A DNA stretch of 64,000 nt from contig NZ_SEWG01000002.1 of NCBI RefSeq assembly GCF_004168255.1, forward strand, positions 496,001 through 560,000. Direction: 5' to 3'. The first letter of the stretch is position 1. Each line of letters starts with the position of its first letter. A model generated the notes under the pieces. That model was not told the origin of the DNA. It saw only the letters and a list, made by a program, of their open reading frames with translations, and did not search any database. Positions 49,680-57,729 of the stretch are shown here, piece after piece. Position numbers and translations under genes: made by a program. The DNA comes from Mucilaginibacter terrigena (lineage in GTDB: Bacteria; Bacteroidota; Bacteroidia; Sphingobacteriales; Sphingobacteriaceae).

Positions 49680-50177
49680 ATGGAAGATACCCGCTGGAAA
49701 AAATTTAAGCTGTGTGGCGATTATAATGTTGATCTGCGCAGCCTGTACCTGGCCTGGAGCACACCTGCCGGGCTGGAGAAATGGTTTCTGCGCAAAGCGG
49801 ATTTTTACACCGTGCCGCAGCGCCTTCGTGCCAACGACGAACAGATTGCCAAAGAGGACACCTATACCTGGTACTGGCATGGCCACCACAACGATATATT
49901 TGAAAAAGGCAGGATACTGGAAGCCAACGGGCAGGATCTTTTAAAGTTTAGCTTTACCGGTGGTAGTATCGTGACGGTTTCGTTCTCTACCCGAAATGGA
50001 TTAACTATTATCGACCTGGAGCAAACAGACATCCCACAGGAAAACGACCCTGCCAAAAACCTGCTGGTACAATGCCAGATAGGATGGACCTTTTACCTCG
50101 CCAACCTCAAATCGGTTATGGAGGGTGGTAAGGACCTGCGAAATAAAAGGGTGGAATTGAATAGCTGTTTTAAGTAA
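49680..50177 (+). CDS. SRPBCC/START-like (AHSA1-type) domain protein
   Basis: This 165-residue protein is one domain: YLAWSTPAGLEKWFLRKADF (about 20-39), a hydrophobic cavity region, and GWTFYLANLKSVMEGGKDLR near the C-terminus (about 138-157), typical of AHSA1/START-like proteins which bind hydrophobic ligands or Hsp90-type partners. No ligand can be named. Start taken at the ATG at 49680; the ATG at 49635 gives a 15-residue longer version. Confidence 0.8.
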   Translation: MEDTRWKKFKLCGDYNVDLRSLYLAWSTPAGLEKWFLRKADFYTVPQRLRANDEQIAKEDTYTWYWHGHHNDIFEKGRILEANGQDLLKFSFTGGSIVTVSFSTRNGLTIIDLEQTDIPQENDPAKNLLVQCQIGWTFYLANLKSVMEGGKDLRNKRVELNSCFK

Positions 50178-50269
50178 AGCGCAATATTTTTACCCAAAAA
50201 TAACTTAAACAGCTATGGTTTTCGTATTTCTTAAATGTAAATTTTCTTTCCAGGTAATTGAAAAAAATA

Positions 50270-50300
50270 TTTGTAAATAGTTATAAATGAAGTACTTTTG
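50270..50300 (+). promoter_or_regulatory. Consensus promoter TTTG-N19-TACTTTTG
   Basis: TTTG (50270-50273), exactly 19 bp, TACTTTTG (50293-50300): the best consensus -33/-7 pair in the window, 32 nt before the lipoprotein start. Confidence 0.8.
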
Positions 50301-50332
50301 GGTAGGATAAATAACCCCTAATTACCATAACC

Positions 50333-51076
50333 ATGATCACAAAATTCAGATCGATAGCTGTTATAGCTTTATTAGCAACCGCAGTATTGTCTTATTCATC
50401 TTGCCAAAAAGATAATAAAACCACCACTACAAAAGACAATAGTTTAGCGATAGCTACCCAAATAGCCACTAATTTTTATAAATCAATTGGTAACACAATT
50501 GCAAGCCAAACCACTACAGGTTTACCAACTACTACCGGCGTACGTAACGGTAAAAAGGTTAACGACCTGACTTGCGGCGAACTTATTGAAGTGCCATACA
50601 ATAATGTTTACACCAAAGGTGATAGCGTAAAAGATGTAATGATAGGTACAAACAAATATGTTGTTAGCTGTGATGGAACGCAGCCAAACGGTTATACTTA
50701 CGCAGGTTCGTATGTAAATACCGGCTTTAGTCCGTATTCTACTTACGACAATAGCGTTGACGAGTATTACACACTTAAAGCTTTACTGCCCGGGTTTGCA
50801 AAAATGCAGGTTGATGGTAACCAGGTATCGGTTTATAAGTTTACTACTAAAAAAGATGGCGAGTACATGGAGCAACACAACAGCTATGCATTAAGCGGTT
50901 TAACCATTGATGCATCATCAAGGCCATTTGATATCACCGCAGGTACTGCAACTTTTTCATCAAATGGTACAAACGCGGGAAGAAACTTTAGCTACAATGG
51001 TACCATAACATTTTTAGGCAACCACAAAGCTAAAGTAGCTTTTGACGGTAAAGTATTTGATATCGAGATACTATAA
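50333..51076 (+). CDS. Hypothetical lipoprotein
   Basis: The 247-residue product has a signal peptide with SYSSC (lipobox, cysteine at 24), a Thr/Lys-rich linker, then a beta-rich domain to the end with ITFLGNHKAKVAFDGKVFDIEIL. It contains two cysteine pairs (C80 region and C113 region) that could form a disulfide. I do not recognise the domain. It has a near-perfect promoter and a strong terminator, so it is a single-gene unit, probably well expressed. Confidence 0.7.
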   Translation: MITKFRSIAVIALLATAVLSYSSCQKDNKTTTTKDNSLAIATQIATNFYKSIGNTIASQTTTGLPTTTGVRNGKKVNDLTCGELIEVPYNNVYTKGDSVKDVMIGTNKYVVSCDGTQPNGYTYAGSYVNTGFSPYSTYDNSVDEYYTLKALLPGFAKMQVDGNQVSVYKFTTKKDGEYMEQHNSYALSGLTIDASSRPFDITAGTATFSSNGTNAGRNFSYNGTITFLGNHKAKVAFDGKVFDIEIL

Positions 51077-51095
51077 TATTACTACACAGAAATTT

Positions 51096-51128
51096 AAAAA
51101 GCGGTTAACGAAGGTTAACCGCTTTTTT
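51096..51128 (+). terminator. Terminator after the 247-aa lipoprotein
   Basis: GCGGTTAAC (51101-51109), loop GAAG, GTTAACCGC (51114-51122), then seven T. The stem is extended by A/T pairs. Confidence 0.95.
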
Positions 51129-51167
51129 TATGATGTTACAATAACACGCGGCACCCTCAAAAAACTG

Positions 51168-51175
51168 TACTTTTG
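51168..51175 (+). promoter_or_regulatory. -7 box TACTTTTG directly before ribE
   Basis: Exact TAnnTTTG ending 4 nt before the riboflavin synthase start codon. There is no room for an FMN riboswitch between the terminator at 51128 and this box. Confidence 0.6.
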
Positions 51176-51179
51176 CCAT

Positions 51180-51767
51180 ATGTTTACAGGAATTATTGAA
51201 ACCTTAGGGAAGGTAACCGGTTTGCGCCACGAACAGGGCAACCTGCACATTACCGTGGAATCTGCTATTGTTAGCGAGTTGAAGATCGATCAATCGGTAG
51301 CGCATAACGGCGTTTGCCTAACCGTAATTGCTTTAAGCGGTGATACTCATACTGTAACCGCCATTGAAGAAACCCTGAACAAAACCAGCATTGGCTACCT
51401 TCAACCAGGCGAACCTGTAAACCTGGAACGCTGCATGCAAATGAATGCCCGGCTGGATGGCCACATCGTTCAAGGCCATGTTGACCAAACCGCCACCTGC
51501 ACCAAATTTAAGCAACTTGACGGCAGCTGGGAATATACTTTTGAATATGATGCATCCTTAGGTAATGTTACGGTAGAGAAAGGGTCGATCTGTGTGAACG
51601 GCATCAGCCTTACCGTGGTAAACTCGGGGCCGAATTATTTTTCGGTTGCTATAATCCCTTATACCTACGAACATACCAACCTGCACAATGTGCGCGAAGA
51701 CACAGTGGTAAACCTGGAGTTTGATATTATTGGCAAGTACGTGGCAAGGCTGATGAACAGGTCCTAA
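51180..51767 (+). CDS. ribE: Riboflavin synthase alpha chain
   Basis: This 195-residue enzyme dismutates 6,7-dimethyl-8-ribityllumazine. Its two barrel domains are seen as the repeated pattern MFTGIIETLG...VAHNGVCLTV (first half) and GHIVQGHVDQTA...EKGSICVNGISLTVV (second half), with GVCLTV and GISLTV at equivalent places. The C-terminal helix VNLEFDIIGKYVARL forms the trimer core. Length is typical. Start MFTGI at 51180; an upstream frame runs through the terminator and is rejected. Other rib genes are not in the window. Confidence 0.96.
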   Translation: MFTGIIETLGKVTGLRHEQGNLHITVESAIVSELKIDQSVAHNGVCLTVIALSGDTHTVTAIEETLNKTSIGYLQPGEPVNLERCMQMNARLDGHIVQGHVDQTATCTKFKQLDGSWEYTFEYDASLGNVTVEKGSICVNGISLTVVNSGPNYFSVAIIPYTYEHTNLHNVREDTVVNLEFDIIGKYVARLMNRS

Positions 51768-51780
51768 TTATTAATAACCC

Positions 51781-51917
51781 TGTCATTTCGAACGAACCCG
51801 GGCCTGGATTGAGCGTTGGCGTAAGGAGAAAATCTTATACGCTATGCTATTCGGATACGCATATTTATTACTTGCTGCTCGTATAAGATTTCTCCTCGTA
51901 CCTCGTTCGAGATGACA
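51781..51917. repeat. REP-like palindrome family B, copy 3
   Basis: TGTCATTTCGAACGA on the left, CTCGTTCGAGATGACA on the right, with GGAGAAAATCTTATACG and CGTATAAGATTTCTCC nested inside. Confidence 0.8.
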
Positions 51918-51934
51918 AGTTGAATAGTTAACGC

Positions 51935-53080
51935 CTACCTGCTCAACGCAGCAACCCTGCTTTTCGAGTAATCGATAAAACTCTTCTGTTTATTAACGGG
52001 TGGCTTGCCGGCCAGGTATTTTTTGTAATACTTAACCGCGCTTTTCTTGTCCTTTAAGTTGGTGTCATAAACGTTTGCCAGCGAATAGTATATCATTGGC
52101 GTTTCATCAAACTGCATGCTTTTTTGGTAGGCCGATATGGCTTTTTTATACCTGGACTGTTTTTCGTTGCTGTCGGCTATTTCGCCATAGTACGACGCTA
52201 TGTTTGGCGAGATCCCTTCAGTAATGGCCTTTTGCAGGTAGAAGATAGCCATGGGCTGATCTTTTAATGCCTTATAAGCTAATGCCGTGTAATAGTAACT
52301 GGTTTCGTTGCGGGCGTTCTCATCCATATCCATAAACGCAGCTAAACTGCATTCGTAATTTTTTATGTTGTAATAAGCAACGCCAAGTTTGGTAAGCACC
52401 AGGCCCGACTGGCTGCCAAAACCTACCAGTTTAAGGCAGGTGCTGATGGTTTCCAGCCATTTCTTTTGGGCGTATTGCAGTTTCATCAGGCTGTTTAACA
52501 ATACAACATTCTCGGGGTCGGCGGTTAGTGCCCCGCTCAAAACCTTCTCGGCCTGCCCGTTAAACTTCATGCTCACATAAATATCGCTCAGGTCGGCTGC
52601 TACGTCGGGCTCGGCCGGATTAAGCTTATTGGCCCTTTGCAGGTAACCGATGTAGGAGGTAAGGTCGTTTTTATCATGACTGATGGTTGCAAGCTGTTTG
52701 TAAGCCATAAAATTGGTGGTATCGCGGGCGATAATGCGCTTGTAATAAACTTCTGCCTTTAGGTTATTCCCGCGGCGCAGGTTAAGGCTGCCCAGGCTAT
52801 ACAGCACAGCCGTATTTGTCGAATCGATATCATATATGCGCTGGTAATAACCTTCGGCATCGGACAGGTGGCCCGCCATGTTCGAGGTGTATGCCAGCTG
52901 CCCTAAAGCTTTTGCGCTTGTTATAGGCTCGGTGTATGCTTTTTTCAGGTAGTCGGATGCCTCGGCAAAGCGTTGGGTTTGGTAATAATCTAACAGTAAA
53001 GCATCATCAACCGGTGTTTGCTGAGCAAATACACTTGCAGAAAGAAGGCAGGCAGCTATAAATATCAAGGTAGATTTCAT
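51935..53080 (-). CDS. Secreted TPR-repeat protein
   Basis: The 381-residue product has a signal peptide (MKSTLIFIAACLLSASVFAQ) and about nine tetratricopeptide repeats, e.g. AEGYYQRIYDIDSTNTAVLYSLGSLNLRRGN (about 76-106) and AISAYQKSMQFDETPMIYYSLANVY (about 312-336). TPR arrays mediate protein contacts; as a periplasmic or outer-membrane-associated scaffold the partner is unknown. It stands alone. Confidence 0.85.
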   Translation of the reverse strand: MKSTLIFIAACLLSASVFAQQTPVDDALLLDYYQTQRFAEASDYLKKAYTEPITSAKALGQLAYTSNMAGHLSDAEGYYQRIYDIDSTNTAVLYSLGSLNLRRGNNLKAEVYYKRIIARDTTNFMAYKQLATISHDKNDLTSYIGYLQRANKLNPAEPDVAADLSDIYVSMKFNGQAEKVLSGALTADPENVVLLNSLMKLQYAQKKWLETISTCLKLVGFGSQSGLVLTKLGVAYYNIKNYECSLAAFMDMDENARNETSYYYTALAYKALKDQPMAIFYLQKAITEGISPNIASYYGEIADSNEKQSRYKKAISAYQKSMQFDETPMIYYSLANVYDTNLKDKKSAVKYYKKYLAGKPPVNKQKSFIDYSKSRVAALSR

Positions 53081-53170
53081 ATAACTAAATTATTAGTTAT
53101 AAATGATATTTCCAAATTTTAAACAATTTGGCACTGTTATGGTTATACCATCATACAAAATAAGATACCT

Positions 53171-53461
53171 ATGGATAAGATAAGGAAATTTGAATTGATG
53201 GAAAAAATTGTCCATGAATTAGAAGATTTAAAAAACAGTAACCAGGCTTTGATACAGAAAATTGCTAAAATTGAAGTAGACAATATCGACCTTGGTAACA
53301 AACGAATAGAAAAGGACCTGCCTGATATGCATCAGCGTATTGCCGATAACCTGGATACCATTGCCAGCATACTGGAAGACTTTGCAAACCAAACCGACGA
53401 GTATAGCAATAAAAACAATATCTCGGCTTTGAAAGAGCAGGAAGAAATAGACAAATTGTAA
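53171..53461 (+). CDS. Small helical coiled-coil protein
   Basis: The 96-residue product is rich in Glu, Lys, Ile and Leu with heptad-like spacing (ELMEKIVHELEDLKNSNQALIQKIAKI over about 8-34 and RIADNLDTIASILEDFA over about 56-72) and no hydrophobic signal. It is a soluble cytoplasmic helical protein; the family is not recognised. It starts 90 bp after the divergent TPR gene and is followed by a terminator. Confidence 0.6.
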   Translation: MDKIRKFELMEKIVHELEDLKNSNQALIQKIAKIEVDNIDLGNKRIEKDLPDMHQRIADNLDTIASILEDFANQTDEYSNKNNISALKEQEEIDKL

Positions 53462-53480
53462 CGCTACAATATTGAATAAG

Positions 53481-53506
53481 AAAAAGCCCCGGATAGGGGC
53501 TTTTTT
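53481..53506 (+). terminator. Terminator after the coiled-coil gene
   Basis: AAAAAGCCCC (53481-53490), loop GGATA, GGGGCTTTTTT. Confidence 0.9.
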
Positions 53507-53518
53507 GTTGGATTAGAT

Positions 53519-53880
53519 TTTAATTCCCTCCCTGGGGAGTTACCGTGTACCCACAAGTTTTAAAATTATAAAGTAATGACCCATAGGGTCAACCGCTTTG
53601 TAGAAAATTGTATAAATGCGGTTTGTGCCGCATAGCGGCTACCCATTAACCCGACAGAAAGCCAGATTAGATTGGTTTTCGCCAAAAAAACTGATAAAGG
53701 GTAGCTCCTACGGAGCAAAATTATTTCCTTCCATTGGCTACAAAGCGGTAGGCCCTACGGGTCATAGGAAATACCTATGTCGGAAGATATGGTTACATGG
53801 TAGCTTGAAGGGTGCGCCGGGGTTTAAGCGCTTTGCCTATTCATTAACCTCTCCCTGCCCTCCCTTGGGAGGGAATTAAA
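53519..53880. repeat. 362-bp non-coding element with inverted ends
   Basis: TTTAATTCCCTCCC (53519-53532) and GGGAGGGAATTAAA (53867-53880) are exact inverse complements at the two ends. Inside are ACCCATAGGGT, GTGCCGCATAGCGGC, and GGTAGGCCCTACGGGTC words and no protein-like frame. It may be a mobile or structured repeat, but no second copy is in the window. Confidence 0.55.
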
Positions 53881-53884
53881 TTAT

Positions 53885-54907
53885 TTACTTCAAACTCTCC
53901 TTAAAAAACTTAACAGCCATATCCCCAACCTGCTGGTGCACCGCGCGGCGGTCTACACTTGCATCGTCGTTAAATATGGGGCCACCGGTTTTCTTTATTT
54001 CGGGGATGGCTTCGTTCAGGAAAACATAGTGGGCTGCTTTGCCGGGGACTACGTACAGCTTTGATTTAGGCATCAGTTTATGAAAATGCGCCGCATTGGT
54101 TTTAACGGGCGCGATACTGTCGCTTTGCGCACCCACAATAAACAGGGGAATATCAACATCCTTAAACTGGCTTTGCTTAACAAATCCCTGCCCAACTGCG
54201 GGGCACATGCTGAACACCGCCTTTATCCGCTTATCCTTTAGCGGCGGGCTTTTTTTGAACGAAGCTTCGATCGCGTTTTCGTCTATTGTATTTACCAGGT
54301 TGGGGAACTCGGGGATGGTCATTTCCTTAATGCCTTGCGGCGTTTTTGAAAATTCATCAGCGGCATGCAGGTCCAGCTTAGCGCCTGCCAAAGCAATAAC
54401 GGTAAAACCGCCGATAGAAAAACCTGCCGCGCCAATGCGCTGCCTGTCGATCACCTTATCCAGGTCGGGGTTATTAAGCAATTGCGTAAGCACAAAGCTG
54501 ATGTCCTGCGCGCGCTGCCATGGCGTTACAAACTCAATGGCTATTTTATTATCGTGTGTGTTGCCCCAATGATCTACCGCTGCAACAATAAAACCCTGCT
54601 TAACCAATATATCGGCCAGCCATTCCATGGTTAAGCGCCCGCCGCCGGTACCGTGCGAAATCATGATGAGCGGATGCTTCTGCGCGGGTAAGGCAGCGTT
54701 CCGTACGGATGGCTCTACAATGAACGGGAAACCTTCCTTTAACGTGGGTGCCTTGCTGTTATCAGCAGTTGGGTACCAAACCTCGGTAATCAGCGGGCGC
54801 TTGCGGGCGGTGTCGTTATAACGAAAGGTTTGCTCGCCGATAAGTGTTTGGGCAAATGCCGATGCCGGCAGCATGAATAACAGGAAAAGGATATGTTTTA
54901 CTCGCAT
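53885..54907 (-). CDS. Secreted alpha/beta hydrolase (dienelactone hydrolase-like)
   Basis: The 340-residue product has a signal peptide (cleavage after AFAQ) and an alpha/beta-hydrolase domain with HPLIMISHGTGGGRL (oxyanion hole region, about 78-92), the nucleophile elbow GFSIGG (S164) and a C-terminal GKAAHYVFL with the catalytic His. It resembles the predicted dienelactone hydrolase/PAF-acetylhydrolase-like family in Bacteroidota, a periplasmic esterase or lipase of unknown substrate. Normal length. Confidence 0.85.
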   Translation of the reverse strand: MRVKHILFLLFMLPASAFAQTLIGEQTFRYNDTARKRPLITEVWYPTADNSKAPTLKEGFPFIVEPSVRNAALPAQKHPLIMISHGTGGGRLTMEWLADILVKQGFIVAAVDHWGNTHDNKIAIEFVTPWQRAQDISFVLTQLLNNPDLDKVIDRQRIGAAGFSIGGFTVIALAGAKLDLHAADEFSKTPQGIKEMTIPEFPNLVNTIDENAIEASFKKSPPLKDKRIKAVFSMCPAVGQGFVKQSQFKDVDIPLFIVGAQSDSIAPVKTNAAHFHKLMPKSKLYVVPGKAAHYVFLNEAIPEIKKTGGPIFNDDASVDRRAVHQQVGDMAVKFFKESLK

Positions 54908-54973
54908 TGTTTTTTAATTGATATGCAAAGCAAGGTATTTAAAAGCAGCCGCTTATTGACATTTGTCAATAAT

Positions 54974-55555
54974 TTACTTTTTTGATTTCAGCCGGCTCAG
55001 GGTTTCCTGCGAAACGCCCAGGTAGTCGGCTATGATCTTGGAGGGTAGCTTTTGTATCAGGGCGGGGTTGGTTTCCATCAGCAACTGGTAACGCTGCCTG
55101 GCATCCATGGTTATCAGGCTTTCGATGCGTTTAATGGATGCGATATAATCCTTTTCCAAACCTATGCGGTACAAATGTTCCCAGCCGGGGAAGGTATCCA
55201 GCAGTTGGTTAAAATCATAATGACTGATATAAAGCACATCGCTCGGCTCGATGCTTTGGATAGCGGCCAGCGAAGGTTCCTGCAAATTAAAACTTGGGAA
55301 CGCCGTGCCAAACCTGCCCTCGGTAACCAGGAAACGGGTAGATTCCTTTCCGTTAACATCCAGCATATAGATCCGCAGGCAGCCCGAGTTTACAAAGTAA
55401 ATATAGGGGCAAACGTCGCCTGCCTGTAGCAATACCTCGTTCCGTTTAGTGGTTTTATGCCTGAATTTTTTGCAGAAGGCCGCCAACTGTTCATCATCAA
55501 CAGATATGTTGTTGACGAGGTATTGTTTGAGCTGCTGGTAGGGGGTGGATGGCAT
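54974..55555 (-). CDS. Crp/Fnr-family transcriptional regulator
   Basis: The 193-residue protein has a cyclic-nucleotide-binding-like beta-barrel (about 20-120; EVLLQAGDVCPYIYFVNSGCLRIYMLD) and a C-terminal HTH (IIADYLGVSQETLSRLKSKK, about 174-193). There is no cysteine set for an Fnr iron-sulfur cluster and no clear cAMP-binding RxS motif, as in most Bacteroidota members. Targets unknown. It is upstream of the alpha/beta hydrolase gene on the same strand, 66 bp apart, so it may control it. Confidence 0.88.
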   Translation of the reverse strand: MPSTPYQQLKQYLVNNISVDDEQLAAFCKKFRHKTTKRNEVLLQAGDVCPYIYFVNSGCLRIYMLDVNGKESTRFLVTEGRFGTAFPSFNLQEPSLAAIQSIEPSDVLYISHYDFNQLLDTFPGWEHLYRIGLEKDYIASIKRIESLITMDARQRYQLLMETNPALIQKLPSKIIADYLGVSQETLSRLKSKK

Positions 55556-55559
55556 ACAC

Positions 55560-55567
55560 CAAATATA
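55560..55567 (-). promoter_or_regulatory. -7 box TATATTTG directly before the Crp/Fnr gene
   Basis: The exact box ends 4 nt before the start codon at 55555; leaderless transcript predicted. Confidence 0.55.
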
Positions 55568-55582
55568 AAAAATATGTTATTG

Positions 55583-55670
55583 CATGGAGCGTAGCGACGT
55601 GGCAATCTCGTAACTATGCATAAGCATCATACATGCGACGAGGTTGCCACGCTATCGCTCGCAATGACAT
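55583..55670. repeat. Repeat family C, copy 2
   Basis: ATTGCATGGAGCGTAGCGACGTGGCAATCTCG and GAGGTTGCCACGCTATCGCTCGCAATGAC are largely inverse complements and match the family C words at 39815-39906. Confidence 0.65.
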
Positions 55671-55681
55671 GTTTTAAATAC

Positions 55682-57538
55682 CTACTCTATACTCTTACCC
55701 TTCATCGCGGTAGCAATGGCTACATCCATTACACGCTCGGCAAATGGGCGGGTAAAGTTATTAAGTTCATCAATTTTGGCGTGGATAAGGTCTTTATCGC
55801 CGGTGCTTAAAGCGGCTTTAACGGCTTCTACCTGGATGTGGGTTTGAGTTATCTCATCAGCATTTAACAGCTGTCCGTTCTTTTTAAGAAAATTCTCGAC
55901 AACGTAAACTATTTGCTCTGCTTCGGTTTTGGCTTCTATCAGCATGCGGGCGCTTACGTCGTCTTTGGCGTGGGTGATGCTATCCATCAGCATTTGCTCA
56001 ACAAGGTCATCGGTAATACCGTAGGCAGGTTTTACTTCCACCTCTTGCTTAACACCGCTACGTAGTTCAATAGCCTGGATCTTCAGGATGCCATCGGCAT
56101 TTAGGATAAAATTGATATCCACTTTAGGGAAACCTGCCGGCATAGCAGGGATGCCTTTTAATTCAAACTCGGCCAGTTTGCGGTTCTCGCTGATCAGGTC
56201 GCGCTCGCCCTGGTAAACGGCAATCTTCATGTTCACCTGGCCATCTTTGCTGGTAGTATATTGCCGGCCTGCTTTGGTCGGGATCTTGGAGTTACGGGGG
56301 ATAATGGTATCCATTAAACCGCCCATGGTCTCGATACCTAATGATAGCGGGGTAACATCAAGCAGTAAAATATCGCTGCGGTTACCGGCCAAAACATCGG
56401 CCTGTATGGCGGCACCAAGGGCAACCACTTCATCCGGGTTAATGCCGTCATGCACCGGGCGACCGAAAAATTCTGCCACCATTTTCTTAACCAGCGCCGT
56501 GCGGGTACTGCCGCCAACCATCACTACTTCATCAATATCGGCAGTGGTTAGCTTTGCATCTTTCAGCGCGTTTTGGCAGGCGGTAATGGTTTGCTGTACT
56601 TTGGGCAATATCAGTTCTTCAAAAGTGTTGCGGTCGATAGTGCACCAGATGTCGCCTATCTTCTCATTAAATATACTTTGATGGGCGAATGCTTTTTTGG
56701 CTTCTTCGGCTTTAAGGCGAAGCTGCTGGGTAAGCTCGCGGTTATTGGCCAGTCCGGTTTTATCGATGTTATTTTTTTCTATCCAGTAATCGGCAATGGC
56801 GCGGTCAAAATCATCACCACCAAGGAAAGTATCACCATTGGTAGATAGCACTTCGAAGATGCCATTCTGAATTTGCAGGATAGACACATCAAACGTACCA
56901 CCGCCCAGGTCATACACCGCAATGGTTTTGGTTTCCTCGGGGTTTAAGCCAATGCCATAGGCAAGGCTCGCGGCAGTGGGCTCGTTCACAATACGCAAAA
57001 CATCCAGCCCGGCAAGTTTACCTGCGTCGCGGGTTGCCTGGCGCTGCGAATCGTTAAAATAGGCCGGTACCGTTATTACAGCGCGGTTAACCGGGGTTTT
57101 AAGGGCATGCTCGGCACGTTCTTTCAGTTCTTTCAATATCAGGCCCGAAAGCTCGATAGGGTTATAGAATTTATCGCCAACTTTTATTTTTACCAGGTTC
57201 TCGCTGTCGTCGTCGATGATCTTGTACGAGAAGAAATTTTGGTAATTGGCTACATCCGCATACGAGCGGCCCAGCAAACGCTTAACCGAAAACACGGTGT
57301 TCTGCGGGTCGGTTATTAAATATTCTTTGGCTTCGTTACCCACCGCAATATCGCCCGCAGGGCCAAAGTGTACTACCGATGGCACCAATACACCCTTACC
57401 GGCATCGTTTATTACACGCGGCTCTTTCTCCGGGTTGATGAAGGCCACCAGCGAGTTGGTGGTACCCAAGTCGATGCCTACAATAATATCTTCTTTTTGT
57501 ATGGAACCCGTTGCCAGGTTGATAGAAACTTTAGCCAT
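55682..57538 (-). CDS. hscA: Fe-S cluster assembly Hsp70 chaperone HscA
   Basis: This 618-residue Hsp70 has the ATPase signatures [27 protein letters not shown] and [17 protein letters not shown], and a substrate-binding half starting at [26 protein letters not shown]. It is about 20 residues shorter than DnaK, and has the GPAGDIAVG- and [10 protein letters not shown] type N-terminal lobe and C-terminus of HscA, not the DnaK GG-EVD end. It recognises LPPVK of IscU with the co-chaperone HscB, neither of which is nearby. Start MAKVSINL at 57538 with a TACATTTG box upstream. Confidence 0.9.
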   Translation of the reverse strand: MAKVSINLATGSIQKEDIIVGIDLGTTNSLVAFINPEKEPRVINDAGKGVLVPSVVHFGPAGDIAVGNEAKEYLITDPQNTVFSVKRLLGRSYADVANYQNFFSYKIIDDDSENLVKIKVGDKFYNPIELSGLILKELKERAEHALKTPVNRAVITVPAYFNDSQRQATRDAGKLAGLDVLRIVNEPTAASLAYGIGLNPEETKTIAVYDLGGGTFDVSILQIQNGIFEVLSTNGDTFLGGDDFDRAIADYWIEKNNIDKTGLANNRELTQQLRLKAEEAKKAFAHQSIFNEKIGDIWCTIDRNTFEELILPKVQQTITACQNALKDAKLTTADIDEVVMVGGSTRTALVKKMVAEFFGRPVHDGINPDEVVALGAAIQADVLAGNRSDILLLDVTPLSLGIETMGGLMDTIIPRNSKIPTKAGRQYTTSKDGQVNMKIAVYQGERDLISENRKLAEFELKGIPAMPAGFPKVDINFILNADGILKIQAIELRSGVKQEVEVKPAYGITDDLVEQMLMDSITHAKDDVSARMLIEAKTEAEQIVYVVENFLKKNGQLLNADEITQTHIQVEAVKAALSTGDKDLIHAKIDELNNFTRPFAERVMDVAIATAMKGKSIE

Positions 57539-57557
57539 GGTAATATATCACAAAGCG

Positions 57558-57565
57558 CAAATGTA
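57558..57565 (-). promoter_or_regulatory. -7 box TACATTTG for hscA
   Basis: Exact TAnnTTTG on the minus strand, 19 nt before the start codon at 57538. Confidence 0.55.
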
Positions 57566-57611
57566 CTTAGTTTTAAGGGATGGAGTGTCATATGGATTTC
57601 GGATTTGCGAT

Positions 57612-57713
57612 TGTCTGAACCCGAATTTCGAGAATTAACGAATTTTCGGAAATAATGGGTTGCATATTCTGTTAATTCATCAAATTCGTTTAATTCGAGT
57701 TCAGACAATTTTA
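57612..57713. repeat. TTGTCTGAAC palindrome between hscA and the 939-aa gene
   Basis: TTGTCTGAACCCGAATTTCGAGAATTAACGAATTT on the left is mirrored by AAATTCGTTTAATTCGAGTTCAGACAATTTT on the right. It is a common intergenic palindrome type in this phylum. Confidence 0.75.
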
Positions 57714-57729
57714 ATTACTTTCATCCCCA

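Noticed and set aside
51129..51179. FMN riboswitch before riboflavin synthase
   Set aside because: Only 51 bp lie between the previous terminator and the start, far too short for an RFN element, and the box is next to the ATG.
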